Origin: Chitinophaga ginsengisegetis
GTDB lineage: Bacteria; Bacteroidota; Bacteroidia; Chitinophagales; Chitinophagaceae
DNA: 64,000 nucleotides
Direction of reading: 5' to 3'
Assembly: GCF_900168065.1 (NCBI RefSeq)
Contig: NZ_FUZZ01000002.1
Location: 992,001-1,056,000 of the forward strand
The notes below the pieces were generated by a model. It saw only the letters and a program-made list of their open reading frames with translations, searched no databases and was not told the DNA's origin. A program made the position numbers and the translations under genes. Below are positions 15,743 through 23,854 of this stretch, in pieces (position 1 is the first letter of the stretch; each line of letters opens with the position of its first letter).

Positions 15743-16711
15743 TCAATCTCCCCGGCGGTGGCTGTGAATAAACAGGCTGGTGATAGATTTGTTTTCGTGC
15801 ATATTACGGATGGCTACCGCAAAAAGCTCTGCAACTGATATCACCTTGATCTTGGAACCGGCTCCCTGCGGTTTGATAGGAATGGTATCGCATACCACTA
15901 TCTCCTGCAGTACTGATTTCTCGATATTTTCGTACGCATTTCCGCTGAAAACGGGATGGGTACAAAATGCACGTACACTTCTGGCGCCTTTCTCCATTAA
16001 CAGGTTAGCGGCTTTGGAAAGTGTTCCTGCGGTATCGCAGATATCATCAATGAGCACGATATCCCTGTTGGTCACATCTCCTATCACTACCATGGATGCT
16101 ATTTCATTGGCACGTTTACGATGTTTGTCGCAAATAACCATCTCAGCATTAAAGTAGGACGCTACTTCACGTACCCTATTGGTACTACCTACGTCAGGGG
16201 ACGCAAAGGTAAGATTTTCCAGCTTTAAATTCTCTATATACGGAATAAAAATAGCTGAACTATCCAGGTGGTCTACCGGGATATCAAAGAATCCCTGGAT
16301 TTGCGGTGCATGCAAGTCCATGGTTATCACCCTGTTAGCCCCTGCGGAAGTCAGCAGATTAGCCACCAGTTTTGAGCCAATAGCCACACGGGGCTTGTCT
16401 TTTCTGTCCTGGCGGGCATATCCGAAATAAGGAATTACGGCGGTAATATAGCCGGCGGAAGCCCGCTTTGCGGCATCAATCATCAACAGCAGCTCCAGCA
16501 GGTTATCTGAAGGTGCGCTGGTTCCCTGGATCAGGAAAACATAATCACCCCGGATACTCTCCAGGAATACAGGCTGGATTTCCCCATCGCTGAATTTCTG
16601 AATCTTTACTTTGCCAAGACCGCCATTAAGACCCTTGCCATATTTCTTGGCAATTTTCTCGGCCAATGCCGGATTACTGTTGCCTGTGAAAATTTTTACT
16701 GAAGGTTGCAT
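15743..16711 (-). CDS. prs: Ribose-phosphate pyrophosphokinase (PRPP synthetase)
   Basis: This 322-residue enzyme makes PRPP from ribose 5-phosphate and ATP for nucleotide, histidine and tryptophan synthesis. Visible motifs are KIFTGNSNPALAEKIA at the start, GYARQDRKDKPR (ATP-binding flag), the divalent-cation site DLHAPQIQGFFDIPVDHL, and the PRPP loop VLIDDICDTAGT. Length is typical. A -7-like TAGTTTTG lies 27-34 bases upstream of the start. It heads a two-gene operon with rplY. Confidence 0.96.
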   Translation of the reverse strand: MQPSVKIFTGNSNPALAEKIAKKYGKGLNGGLGKVKIQKFSDGEIQPVFLESIRGDYVFLIQGTSAPSDNLLELLLMIDAAKRASAGYITAVIPYFGYARQDRKDKPRVAIGSKLVANLLTSAGANRVITMDLHAPQIQGFFDIPVDHLDSSAIFIPYIENLKLENLTFASPDVGSTNRVREVASYFNAEMVICDKHRKRANEIASMVVIGDVTNRDIVLIDDICDTAGTLSKAANLLMEKGARSVRAFCTHPVFSGNAYENIEKSVLQEIVVCDTIPIKPQGAGSKIKVISVAELFAVAIRNMHENKSITSLFIHSHRRGD

Positions 16712-16737
16712 ACTAGATACTAGTGGAAAAGAGGTTG

Positions 16738-16745
16738 CAAAACTA
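16738..16745 (-). promoter_or_regulatory. -7 element of prs
   Basis: On the minus strand this reads TAGTTTTG, a full match to TAnnTTTG, placing the transcript start near 16731, about 20 bases before the prs ATG. No clear -33 element is seen. Confidence 0.5.
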
Positions 16746-16963
16746 GGATTTTTTGGGAGTACCCGCCTGATTTTTTTTCAAATACATATTACATAGCTGT
16801 TAAAAAGCAACTATAATTATCACATTATCATAACGTTTTAAAAGATAATAGGTCCCGAAAATTCCCATAACGATTAGTATCGAATATAACGATTTTATAA
16901 TGATCCGCTGGAAAAAGGAAAAGAAAAATGTGAAGGAAGAAGAAGGGTGTCATGATAGGTTCG

Positions 16964-16971
16964 TATATTTG
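16964..16971 (+). promoter_or_regulatory. -7 element of radC
   Basis: TATATTTG matches TAnnTTTG and lies 17 bases before the radC start codon. No -33 partner is obvious. Confidence 0.45.
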
Positions 16972-16988
16972 AACAAATGCAATAAGTC

Positions 16989-17696
16989 ATGTTTGTTGAT
17001 GTTAACCCGGCTCCCCACCTGGCTATTCATAAGTGGCCTGATAATGAAAAGCCCAGAGAAAAACTGATCAATATCGGCGCTACAGCCTTAAGCGATGCTG
17101 AGCTGCTGGCAATCCTGCTGCATACAGGGCATAAAAGCAAATCTGCCCTCGAACTGGCAAAAGAAATTCTGCGCCTGGCCAATAATAATCTTTCCGAACT
17201 GGGAAAAATAAACGTAAAAAAACTGCAAAAACTCCGTGGCGTGGGTTACGCCAAAGCTGTTACCATACTGGCCGCTATGGAGCTGGCCCGCAGGCGGCAA
17301 GCCGGTACCATTCATAAAAAAACAGTGATCAACAACGGATCAGATGCCGCCATGTTTTTCAAGCCCATGCTTGCAGATCAGCCCTTTGAAACATTCCATG
17401 TCCTGTTTCTCAGCCATGCCAACAAGGTGCTGCACTACCGCCATCTCAGCACCGGCGGCATTACCAGCACCGTGGTAGATCCCCGCATTATTTTCAGGGA
17501 AGCACTGGATACAGGCGCCACCAAGTTATTACTCTGCCATAACCATCCCTCCGGCAGCCTCCGCCCCAGCCAGGCCGATCTCCGGATTACCACCAGGATA
17601 AAAGATATGGGAATGCTCTTCGATATCCAGGTGATGGACCATATCATTGTGTCCGAAACCGGCTATTACAGCCTTGCGGAAGAAGGGATGATATAA
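16989..17696 (+). CDS. radC: RadC family JAB-domain protein
   Basis: This 235-residue protein has an N-terminal helix-hairpin-helix region (LSDAELLAILLHTGHKSKSALELA, LRGVGYAKAVTILAAMELARR) and a C-terminal JAB/MPN metalloprotease-like domain with the H184-N-H186-P-S-G motif and D197 as metal ligands. Despite the name, a direct repair role is not established for the family. The start at 16989 follows a good -7 element. The next gene begins 46 bases later with its own -7-like element. Confidence 0.93.
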   Translation: MFVDVNPAPHLAIHKWPDNEKPREKLINIGATALSDAELLAILLHTGHKSKSALELAKEILRLANNNLSELGKINVKKLQKLRGVGYAKAVTILAAMELARRRQAGTIHKKTVINNGSDAAMFFKPMLADQPFETFHVLFLSHANKVLHYRHLSTGGITSTVVDPRIIFREALDTGATKLLLCHNHPSGSLRPSQADLRITTRIKDMGMLFDIQVMDHIIVSETGYYSLAEEGMI

Positions 17697-17712
17697 ATCC
17701 CGAAATGTGTTT

Positions 17713-17720
17713 TACTTTCG
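17713..17720 (+). promoter_or_regulatory. -7-like element of the Gfo/Idh/MocA gene
   Basis: TACTTTCG is one base off TAnnTTTG. It lies 22 bases before the ATG at 17743 and would overlap an in-frame upstream start at 17707, supporting the shorter protein. Confidence 0.4.
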
Positions 17721-17742
17721 CACATATTTATTCATTTTCCAT

Positions 17743-18729
17743 ATGCTCAAAATAGGACTCTTCGGCGTAGGACATTTAGGTAAGATACACCTCTCTCAAC
17801 TGGCCACTATGAAAGACGTAGAAGTGGTAGGCTTCTATGATCCCAACAATGCAAATGCAGCCAGCATCTCCGAGCAATATAATATTCAACGGTATACCAC
17901 CGCGGAAGAACTGATACTGTCGGTAGACGCCATTGATATTGTGGCGCCCACCACCCTCCACTTCAAATTATGTGAACTGGCCATCCGCAACGGCAAACAC
18001 ATATTCGTGGAAAAACCCATGACCAATACAATGGATGAAGCCAAAACACTGGTTAAACTGGTGGAAGAAGCAAATATTAAATTCCAGGTAGGCCATGTGG
18101 AAAGATTCAATCCTGCTTATCTCGCACTCAGGGGATATGATCTCAAACCCATGTTCATTGAAGTACACCGCCTGGCAGAATTCAATCCCCGCGGTACAGA
18201 CGTAAGCGTGATCCTCGATCTTATGATCCATGATATCGATATCGTGCTGAGCATCGTAAAATCTACCGTGAGCCGCATCTCCGCCAGCGGAGTAGCTGTG
18301 ATGAGCGACACACCGGATATTGCCAATGTACGCATCGAATTCCATAATGGCTGTGTTGCTAATCTCACTTCCAGCCGGATTTCCCTGAAAAAGATGCGCA
18401 AAATGCGCCTCTTCCAGAAAGATGCTTATATCGGTATCGATTTCCTCGACAAAAAAACAGAGATCATTAAACTCAAAACACCGGAAGACGAAGGCTTATT
18501 CACCCTGGATATTGAAACCAACAGCGGCAGAAAAACCATCGCCATCGATAACCCGGAAATAAAGCAATCCAATGCAATCCGCATGGAACTGGAAATGTTC
18601 CGCGACAGCATCCTGCAAAACAAACCGGTAGCCGTAAACGCTATCGATGGCCTGCAGGCAATGGATGTAGCCCATCAGATCCTGGCAAAAATAAATAAGG
18701 GTCTGTCTGAAACAGCCTCCGCTAAATAA
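17743..18729 (+). CDS. Gfo/Idh/MocA family oxidoreductase
   Basis: This 328-residue protein starts at MLKIGLFGVGHLGKIHL, an N-terminal Rossmann fold with GxGxxG-like dinucleotide binding. IFVEKPMTNTMDEAK carries the family EKP motif with the catalytic lysine, and VILDLMIHDIDIVL supplies the family DxxxHD-like segment. Family members oxidise or reduce sugars, inositols or related alcohols with NAD(P). An in-frame upstream ATG-like start exists at 17707 but lies in the probable promoter. No sugar-pathway partner is adjacent, so the substrate is unknown. The downstream neighbour ispD is convergent. Confidence 0.9.
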   Translation: MLKIGLFGVGHLGKIHLSQLATMKDVEVVGFYDPNNANAASISEQYNIQRYTTAEELILSVDAIDIVAPTTLHFKLCELAIRNGKHIFVEKPMTNTMDEAKTLVKLVEEANIKFQVGHVERFNPAYLALRGYDLKPMFIEVHRLAEFNPRGTDVSVILDLMIHDIDIVLSIVKSTVSRISASGVAVMSDTPDIANVRIEFHNGCVANLTSSRISLKKMRKMRLFQKDAYIGIDFLDKKTEIIKLKTPEDEGLFTLDIETNSGRKTIAIDNPEIKQSNAIRMELEMFRDSILQNKPVAVNAIDGLQAMDVAHQILAKINKGLSETASAK

Positions 18730-18828
18730 TTATTACGTATAACGAAAGCCGCTGTCGGTCCGTTTTCATATTACAAACCATTTATGAAACGAATCCTTTC
18801 TGTACTGACAGCGGCCTCCGGTAGATGG

Positions 18829-19506
18829 TTATCCCCGCTCCCGCAGCAACACCTCCGCAATAACAAGGTCCAGTGGTTTGGTAATTTTAATATTGGATTC
18901 TTCTCCCGGCAGCAGATGCACAGGATGCCCCAGCCGTTCCACAACAGTGGCTTCATCCGTAAACAGCGGATCATAGGGCAGTTCAAAGGCAGGCAGGATC
19001 AATTCTGAAAGAAAAGTTTGCGGCGTCTGGATAATCCGGAAACGATCACGGTCCACAGCAGCATTGTTACCGCCTGATATCTCCCGGATACTATCTTTCA
19101 TATCAATCACCGGGATAGCACTGCCGTGAATAATGGCGGCTTCATAACAGGCACGGATCAACGTAGTTGATACCAGCGGACGCACCCCGTCGTGTACAAA
19201 TACTACAGCCGGGTGTTTTACCTGCTGCAAGCCATTCTGTACAGAATGAAAGCGGGTATTTCCCCCTTTTATGATGGTGATGTCCGGCAGTTTGTCAAAA
19301 GCCTGCAGAATGTGGTTGGCGAAAGTAAAATGGGCTTCAGGAAGCACCAGCACAATTTCCATGTCAGGAAAAGCAGCCGCAAAAGCGGCGATGGTGTGGT
19401 ACAATACAGGTTTACCGGATAGCTCCAGGAACTGTTTGGGAACAGCGCTCTGCATCCGGGTACCGGACCCGCCGGCAACTATGATAGCAACTTTTTTATA
19501 TTCCAT
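18829..19506 (-). CDS. ispD: 2-C-methyl-D-erythritol 4-phosphate cytidylyltransferase
   Basis: This 225-residue enzyme joins CTP and methylerythritol 4-phosphate in the non-mevalonate isoprenoid pathway. The nucleotide-binding start VAGGSGTRMQSAVPKQF, the VFVHDGVRPLVS motif, and the late GEESNIKITKPLDLVIAE segment match IspD in order. Length is normal and it is not fused to IspF. It lies downstream of queA on the same strand but a long hairpin (19516-19559) separates them. Confidence 0.95.
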   Translation of the reverse strand: MEYKKVAIIVAGGSGTRMQSAVPKQFLELSGKPVLYHTIAAFAAAFPDMEIVLVLPEAHFTFANHILQAFDKLPDITIIKGGNTRFHSVQNGLQQVKHPAVVFVHDGVRPLVSTTLIRACYEAAIIHGSAIPVIDMKDSIREISGGNNAAVDRDRFRIIQTPQTFLSELILPAFELPYDPLFTDEATVVERLGHPVHLLPGEESNIKITKPLDLVIAEVLLRERG

Positions 19507-19515
19507 ATAAAAAGA

Positions 19516-19559
19516 TCGGGGATTTTCTTATCCAGCTGGCTGAATAAGAAAATCCCCGA
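19516..19559 (-). terminator. Long hairpin between queA and ispD
   Basis: Arms of 21 bases with one mismatch (19516-19536 and 19539-19559) enclose a nominal 2-base loop, starting 9 bases past the ispD start and ending 15 bases before the queA stop. It probably ends the queA transcript. Confidence 0.7.
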
Positions 19560-19573
19560 AAAATGCTTTGTAA

Positions 19574-20623
19574 TTAAACGATCAGCATGGCATCGCCATA
19601 GCTGAAGAAACGGTATTTCTCTTTAATCGCCTGCTGATAAGCCTCCATGATCAGATCATATCCTGCAAAAGCGCAGGTCATGATGAGCAGGCTGGTTTTT
19701 GGCAGGTGGAAGTTTGTTACCAACGCATTTGGAATAGCAAAATCATACGGCGGATGAATGAACGTGTTAGTCCATCCTTCAGCTGCTTTCAGGTGGTTTT
19801 GCGCAGTTACGGAAGATTCTACGGCACGTACAGAGGTAGTACCAATAGCGCAGATCTTGCGGTTCTCTTCTTTTGCTTTGTTTACCACTTTCACGGCGTG
19901 TTCTTCAATGTGAAAATACTCCGCATCCATTTTGTGTTTGCTCAGGTCTTCCACTTCAATAGGGCGGAAAGTACCTAAACCTGTGTGCAGCGTTACTTCT
20001 GCAAACTTAACACCTTTAATTTCCAAACGTTTGATCAACTCACGGCTGAAGTGCAAACCTGCAGTAGGTGCAGCTACAGCGCCTTCGTACTTGGCATACA
20101 CGGTCTGATAACGCTCTTTGTCTTCATCTTCCGGTTTACGTTTGATATACTTAGGCAACGGCGTTTCTCCCAGCTGATCAAGCACCTGTTTGAATTCTTC
20201 GTCATTACCTTCGAATAAGAAACGGATGGTACGGCCTCTTGAAGTAGTGTTATCAATTACCTCTGCTACCAGCGTCTCGTCGTCGCCAAAATACAATTTG
20301 TTGCCTACACGGATTTTACGCGCCGGGTCAACAATTACATCCCATAAGCGGTTTTGCTTGTTCAGCTCACGCAGCAGGAATACTTCAATTTTTGCTCCTG
20401 TTTTTTCTTTACGGCCATATAACCTTGCAGGAAACACCTTTGTATTGTTCACAATCATTACATCCTTATCGTTGAAATAACCGAGGATGTCTTTGAATAC
20501 TTTGTGCTCAATTTTGCCGGTATTGCGATGTACCACCATTAAACGTGATTCATCTCTTGTCTTGGTAGGGTGCTGGGCGATCAGATTTAAAGGAAGATCG
20601 AATTTGAACTGTGATAGTTTCAT
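19574..20623 (-). CDS. queA: S-adenosylmethionine:tRNA ribosyltransferase-isomerase
   Basis: This 349-residue enzyme transfers the ribosyl group of SAM to preQ1 in the tRNA wobble position, making epoxyqueuosine. The family pattern is seen at both ends: FKFDLPLNLIAQHPTKTRDESRLMV at the N-terminus, then VNNTKVFPARLYGRK, AAPTAGLHFS, LHTGLGTFRPI, and NFHLPKTSLLIM near the C-terminus. Length is as expected. It has a clear promoter at 20652-20683 and a strong hairpin after it, so it is probably a single-gene unit. Confidence 0.96.
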   Translation of the reverse strand: MKLSQFKFDLPLNLIAQHPTKTRDESRLMVVHRNTGKIEHKVFKDILGYFNDKDVMIVNNTKVFPARLYGRKEKTGAKIEVFLLRELNKQNRLWDVIVDPARKIRVGNKLYFGDDETLVAEVIDNTTSRGRTIRFLFEGNDEEFKQVLDQLGETPLPKYIKRKPEDEDKERYQTVYAKYEGAVAAPTAGLHFSRELIKRLEIKGVKFAEVTLHTGLGTFRPIEVEDLSKHKMDAEYFHIEEHAVKVVNKAKEENRKICAIGTTSVRAVESSVTAQNHLKAAEGWTNTFIHPPYDFAIPNALVTNFHLPKTSLLIMTCAFAGYDLIMEAYQQAIKEKYRFFSYGDAMLIV

Positions 20624-20651
20624 ATTACGGTATGAATAAATTTTAGAGGTG

Positions 20652-20683
20652 CAAAGTTACCGATTATTATCTACATCATCAAA
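20652..20683 (-). promoter_or_regulatory. Promoter of queA
   Basis: Read on the minus strand, TTTG (20683-20680) is followed after 20 bases by TAACTTTG (20659-20652). Both elements match the Bacteroidota consensus exactly at the expected spacing, giving a start near 20645, 22 bases before the queA ATG. Confidence 0.75.
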
Positions 20684-20721
20684 AAATGATATATAATGCA
20701 TAACAATCAGGTAATTATATA

Positions 20722-22470
20722 TTATATCCCTTTAGGAATAGCTGCTATCAGCTGTTGGGTATACGGATTTTCCGGGTGATTATACACCCTGTCGGCTGCG
20801 CCCTGTTCTACAATTTTTCCCTTCTGCATCACCATCATCCGGTCGCTGATAAACCTCACCACGGAAAGATCGTGCGAAATAAAAATACAGGTAAAGCCCA
20901 GTTCTTCCCTTAAACGGATCAGCAGGTTCAGCACCTGCGCCTGCACGCTTACATCCAGCGCCGCCACCGACTCATCACAGATAATAAAAGATGGCTCCAC
21001 CGCCAGCGCACGCGCTATTACAATCCGCTGGCGCTGTCCGCCGGAAAACTCGTGCGGATAACGGTTAAAGTGTTCGGGCAACAGGTTTACCTTCTCCAGC
21101 AATTCCAGCACCTTTGCTTTTTGCTGCCGCTCCGTGCCATACAGCCCGTGCACCTTCATCGGCTCCAGGATAGCGGCGCCGATGGTTTTCCGCGGATTCA
21201 GCGAAGCATAAGGATCCTGGAAAATCAGCTGCATATCTTTCCGCAGCGCACGCATCCCGCCGGCGGACAAACTTCGTATATCCTGCCCCTTATAAATAAT
21301 GCTTCCTGCTGTTGGCTCTGCAAGCCTTAACAGCGACCGGCCCAGCGTAGTTTTACCACAACCCGATTCACCTACCAGGCCGAGTGTTTCACCGGTAATC
21401 ACCCGGAAACTCACATCATCTACCGCTTTGGCCCATTGCAGTACTTTGCCGGTGATGCTCCTTTTCACAGGAAACCAGGTTTTCAGCTGATGCACCTCCA
21501 GTAAAGGCGCTGCTGCAACCAGCTGTTGCTCCCGCTGACGGAGGGCTGCCTCAGGAATTACCAGCGACTGCATCACATCCCGGATGGCGCCGGCTTTTTC
21601 GTGTATCTGTCCCCGTGAGTCCGTCTCCATAAAATCACGGATCACAGGCAATCTTACCAAACGTTTATCCAACGGGGGCCGGCAGGCCAGCAACCCCTTT
21701 GTGTACGGATGTTGCGGATGCAGGAACACGTTTCTTACTGTTCCTTCTTCCACAATATTCCCTTTATACATCACCACTACCCTTTCCGCTATTTCCGCCA
21801 CCACGCCTAAGTCGTGGGTAATAAAAATAACGCTCATCTCCATTTGCTGCTGTAGCTCGCGGAGTAGCTCCAGTATTGCCTTCTGCACGGTAACATCCAA
21901 CGCTGTAGTGGGTTCGTCGGCGATCAGCAGGCGGGGATGACAGGAGATAGCCATTGCTATCATCACCCGCTGTTTCTGTCCACCGGAAATTTCGTGGGGA
22001 TAACGATCCATGATCCCGGCAGGATCAGGCAGTTTTACCTTTTCGAAAAGCGCGATTACCTCATTCCGTGCTGCTTTGCGGCTTACACCGGTATGCAAAC
22101 GGATAGCCTCCGCCACCTGCTCTCCGCAGGTATGCAGGGGATTCAGCGCCGTCATGGGTTCCTGAAAAATCATGGCAATTTCGTTGCCCCGGTAGCTACG
22201 CATGGTAGCATCGGGCAACTGCAGCAGGTTAACTGCTGTTTCATCCGCTGCCTGGTAAAGGATCTGCCCACCGGAAATGGTGCCAGGCATATCAATGAGT
22301 CGCATGAGCGAAAGGGCGGTAACGGATTTTCCGGACCCGGATTCTCCTACTACGCCTACAATTTCGCCCTTGCCTATGGAAAGGGAAATCTGATTAACAG
22401 CTGTTGTTGTTGTTTGTCCGGACCTGAAAGTTACTTCCAGGTCCTGTATCTCTACCCGCGTGGAAAGCAT
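20722..22470 (-). CDS. ABC transporter ATPase, two fused nucleotide-binding domains (oligopeptide/nickel type)
   Basis: This 582-residue protein is a fusion of two ATP-binding domains of the DppD/DppF (Opp) class. Domain 1 has Walker A GESGSGKSVT, signature SGGQKQRVMIA and Walker B LLIADEPTTALDV; domain 2 has GESGCGKTTL, SGGQRQRIVIA and FIICDESVAALDV. Each ends with the C-terminal oligopeptide-type extension (HPQHPYTKGLL, HPENPYTQQLI). Domain 2 has Glu-Ser in place of the common Glu-Pro after the Walker B Asp. It would energise uptake or export of peptides or metals, but no permease or binding protein is nearby. The start MLSTRVEI (22470) is preferred to an in-frame ATG at 22488. It follows the AMP nucleosidase gene after about 20 bases. 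Confidence 0.9.
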   Translation of the reverse strand: MLSTRVEIQDLEVTFRSGQTTTTAVNQISLSIGKGEIVGVVGESGSGKSVTALSLMRLIDMPGTISGGQILYQAADETAVNLLQLPDATMRSYRGNEIAMIFQEPMTALNPLHTCGEQVAEAIRLHTGVSRKAARNEVIALFEKVKLPDPAGIMDRYPHEISGGQKQRVMIAMAISCHPRLLIADEPTTALDVTVQKAILELLRELQQQMEMSVIFITHDLGVVAEIAERVVVMYKGNIVEEGTVRNVFLHPQHPYTKGLLACRPPLDKRLVRLPVIRDFMETDSRGQIHEKAGAIRDVMQSLVIPEAALRQREQQLVAAAPLLEVHQLKTWFPVKRSITGKVLQWAKAVDDVSFRVITGETLGLVGESGCGKTTLGRSLLRLAEPTAGSIIYKGQDIRSLSAGGMRALRKDMQLIFQDPYASLNPRKTIGAAILEPMKVHGLYGTERQQKAKVLELLEKVNLLPEHFNRYPHEFSGGQRQRIVIARALAVEPSFIICDESVAALDVSVQAQVLNLLIRLREELGFTCIFISHDLSVVRFISDRMMVMQKGKIVEQGAADRVYNHPENPYTQQLIAAIPKGI

Positions 22471-22490
22471 ACCCGGAAGATACAACAATT

Positions 22491-23261
22491 CTAAAAACGC
22501 AGGTGCTTCACGGTCTGGTGACTTTCAATCAGCTTCTGTAAGGAGTCGATACCCACTTTAAGATGGCGTTCCACAAATTTAGTGGTCACCTTTTTGTCGC
22601 TTTCTTCCGTTTTTACGCCTTCAGGCACCATTGGCTGATCAGATACCAGCAATAAAGCGCCGGTAGGGATCTTATTAAAGAAACCAACAGAAAAGATAGT
22701 GGCAGTTTCCATATCCACGGCCATTGCCCGTATTTTTTCCAGATATTGTTTAAACGCGGCATCATGCTCCCATACACGTCGGTTGGTGGTGTAGCAGGTG
22801 CCGGTCCAGTAATCGTAACCGGAATCACGGATAGTGGTGGAAATGGCCTTCTGCAAAGCAAATGCAGGCAGTGCGGGTACTTCCGGCGGGAAATAATCAT
22901 TGCTGGTACCTTCCCCGCGGATAGCGGCGATAGGCAGTATGAGGTCGCCGATGTTATTCTTCTTTTTTAATCCGCCGCATTTACCAAGAAACAATACAGC
23001 TTTCGGGGAGATGGCAGACAACAGGTCCATCACGGTAGCAGCGCCCGGACTTCCCATACCAAAGTTGATAATGGTAATATCGCCTGCAGTAGCGCACTGC
23101 ATAGGCCGGCCTGCACCAACGATTTCCACGTTGTTCCATTCGGCAAACATTGTTACGTAATTACTGAAGTTGGTGAGGAGGATGTGGGAGCCAAATTGAT
23201 CCAGTTTCTCACCCGTGTAGCGGGGCAGCCAGTTAGCTACAATTTCGTCTTTTGTCTTCAT
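22491..23261 (-). CDS. AMP nucleosidase (Bacteroidota type)
   Basis: This 256-residue protein belongs to the nucleoside phosphorylase/nucleosidase superfamily. Characteristic stretches are ITIINFGMGSPGAATVMDLL, VLFLGKCGGLKKKNNIGDLILP, IRGEGTSNDYFPPEVPALPAF and AVDMETATIF, the last holding the conserved Met-Glu that contacts the ribose. It is the short form lacking the N-terminal domain of E. coli Amn. It would split AMP to adenine and ribose 5-phosphate. The ABC ATPase gene follows closely on the same strand, but no functional tie is evident. Confidence 0.9.
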   Translation of the reverse strand: MKTKDEIVANWLPRYTGEKLDQFGSHILLTNFSNYVTMFAEWNNVEIVGAGRPMQCATAGDITIINFGMGSPGAATVMDLLSAISPKAVLFLGKCGGLKKKNNIGDLILPIAAIRGEGTSNDYFPPEVPALPAFALQKAISTTIRDSGYDYWTGTCYTTNRRVWEHDAAFKQYLEKIRAMAVDMETATIFSVGFFNKIPTGALLLVSDQPMVPEGVKTEESDKKVTTKFVERHLKVGIDSLQKLIESHQTVKHLRF

Positions 23262-23322
23262 AGCTTTTTGACAAGCAAATATAAGGTTTTGTTCGCTAAC
23301 CTCAATATTATCCTAATGTAAC

Positions 23323-23330
23323 TATCTTCG
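23323..23330 (+). promoter_or_regulatory. -7-like element of the HSDR_N-type gene
   Basis: TATCTTCG is one base off TAnnTTTG and lies 25 bases before the TTG start at 23356. Confidence 0.3.
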
Positions 23331-23355
23331 CAGCAGTATTAAAATCAGTTATATC

Positions 23356-23799
23356 TTGATCGCTATCAGCTTCCCCCCACCCGATTTTAAAATTATGAAA
23401 GAAGGCAGCAAAGAACTCATCTTTGACCGCTTCCGTAAAAAATATGTGGTACTCACGCCGGAAGAGTGGGTAAGACAAAACTTTCTGAACTACCTGGTAA
23501 AAGTGCTGGCATATCCTGCTTCCCTGATAGGTATTGAAAAGGAAATTTTTTTGGGAGAGATGAAAAAGCGGTACGACATTGTGATCTACAACCGTGCCAC
23601 ACAACCCTGGATGCTGGTGGAATGCAAAGAAATGAATGTGCCCCTCACCGAGCATACCATGCAGCAGGTGATCCGCTATAACATGGTGATCCCGGCTACT
23701 TACCTCGTGATCACCAACGGTGTGAACACTTTTTGCGGCAACTATGTGGCCACCGAAAATAAATGGCGGTTTCTGAACCAGCTGCCGGTATTTATATAA
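23356..23799 (+). CDS. Small PD-(D/E)xK-type protein with type I restriction HsdR N-terminal domain
   Basis: This 147-residue protein resembles the stand-alone HSDR_N nuclease domain. The PD-(D/E)xK core is visible as D74 in KRYDIVIYN and E89-C-K91 in WMLVECKEM, with the pattern QFM-like helix QQVIRYN after it. There is no helicase, specificity or methylase gene near, so it is not an active type I restriction enzyme; such orphans are widespread in Bacteroidota and their role is unknown. The start appears to be TTG: the segment FPPPDF before the first ATG (23395) is conserved in the family as I know it. It is convergent with the glutamate dehydrogenase gene. Confidence 0.82.
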   Translation: MIAISFPPPDFKIMKEGSKELIFDRFRKKYVVLTPEEWVRQNFLNYLVKVLAYPASLIGIEKEIFLGEMKKRYDIVIYNRATQPWMLVECKEMNVPLTEHTMQQVIRYNMVIPATYLVITNGVNTFCGNYVATENKWRFLNQLPVFI

Positions 23800-23804
23800 A
23801 AAAA

Positions 23805-23824
23805 GCCTCCGCATACACGGAGGC
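23805..23824 (-). terminator. Terminator after glutamate dehydrogenase
   Basis: GCCTCCG (23805-23811) pairs with CGGAGGC (23818-23824). On the minus strand the stem is followed by seven T residues; on the plus strand there is no T-run, so it mainly serves the dehydrogenase gene. Confidence 0.75.
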
Positions 23825-23854
23825 CCTTCTACAAAAATTATCTGTCGCTGCGCA

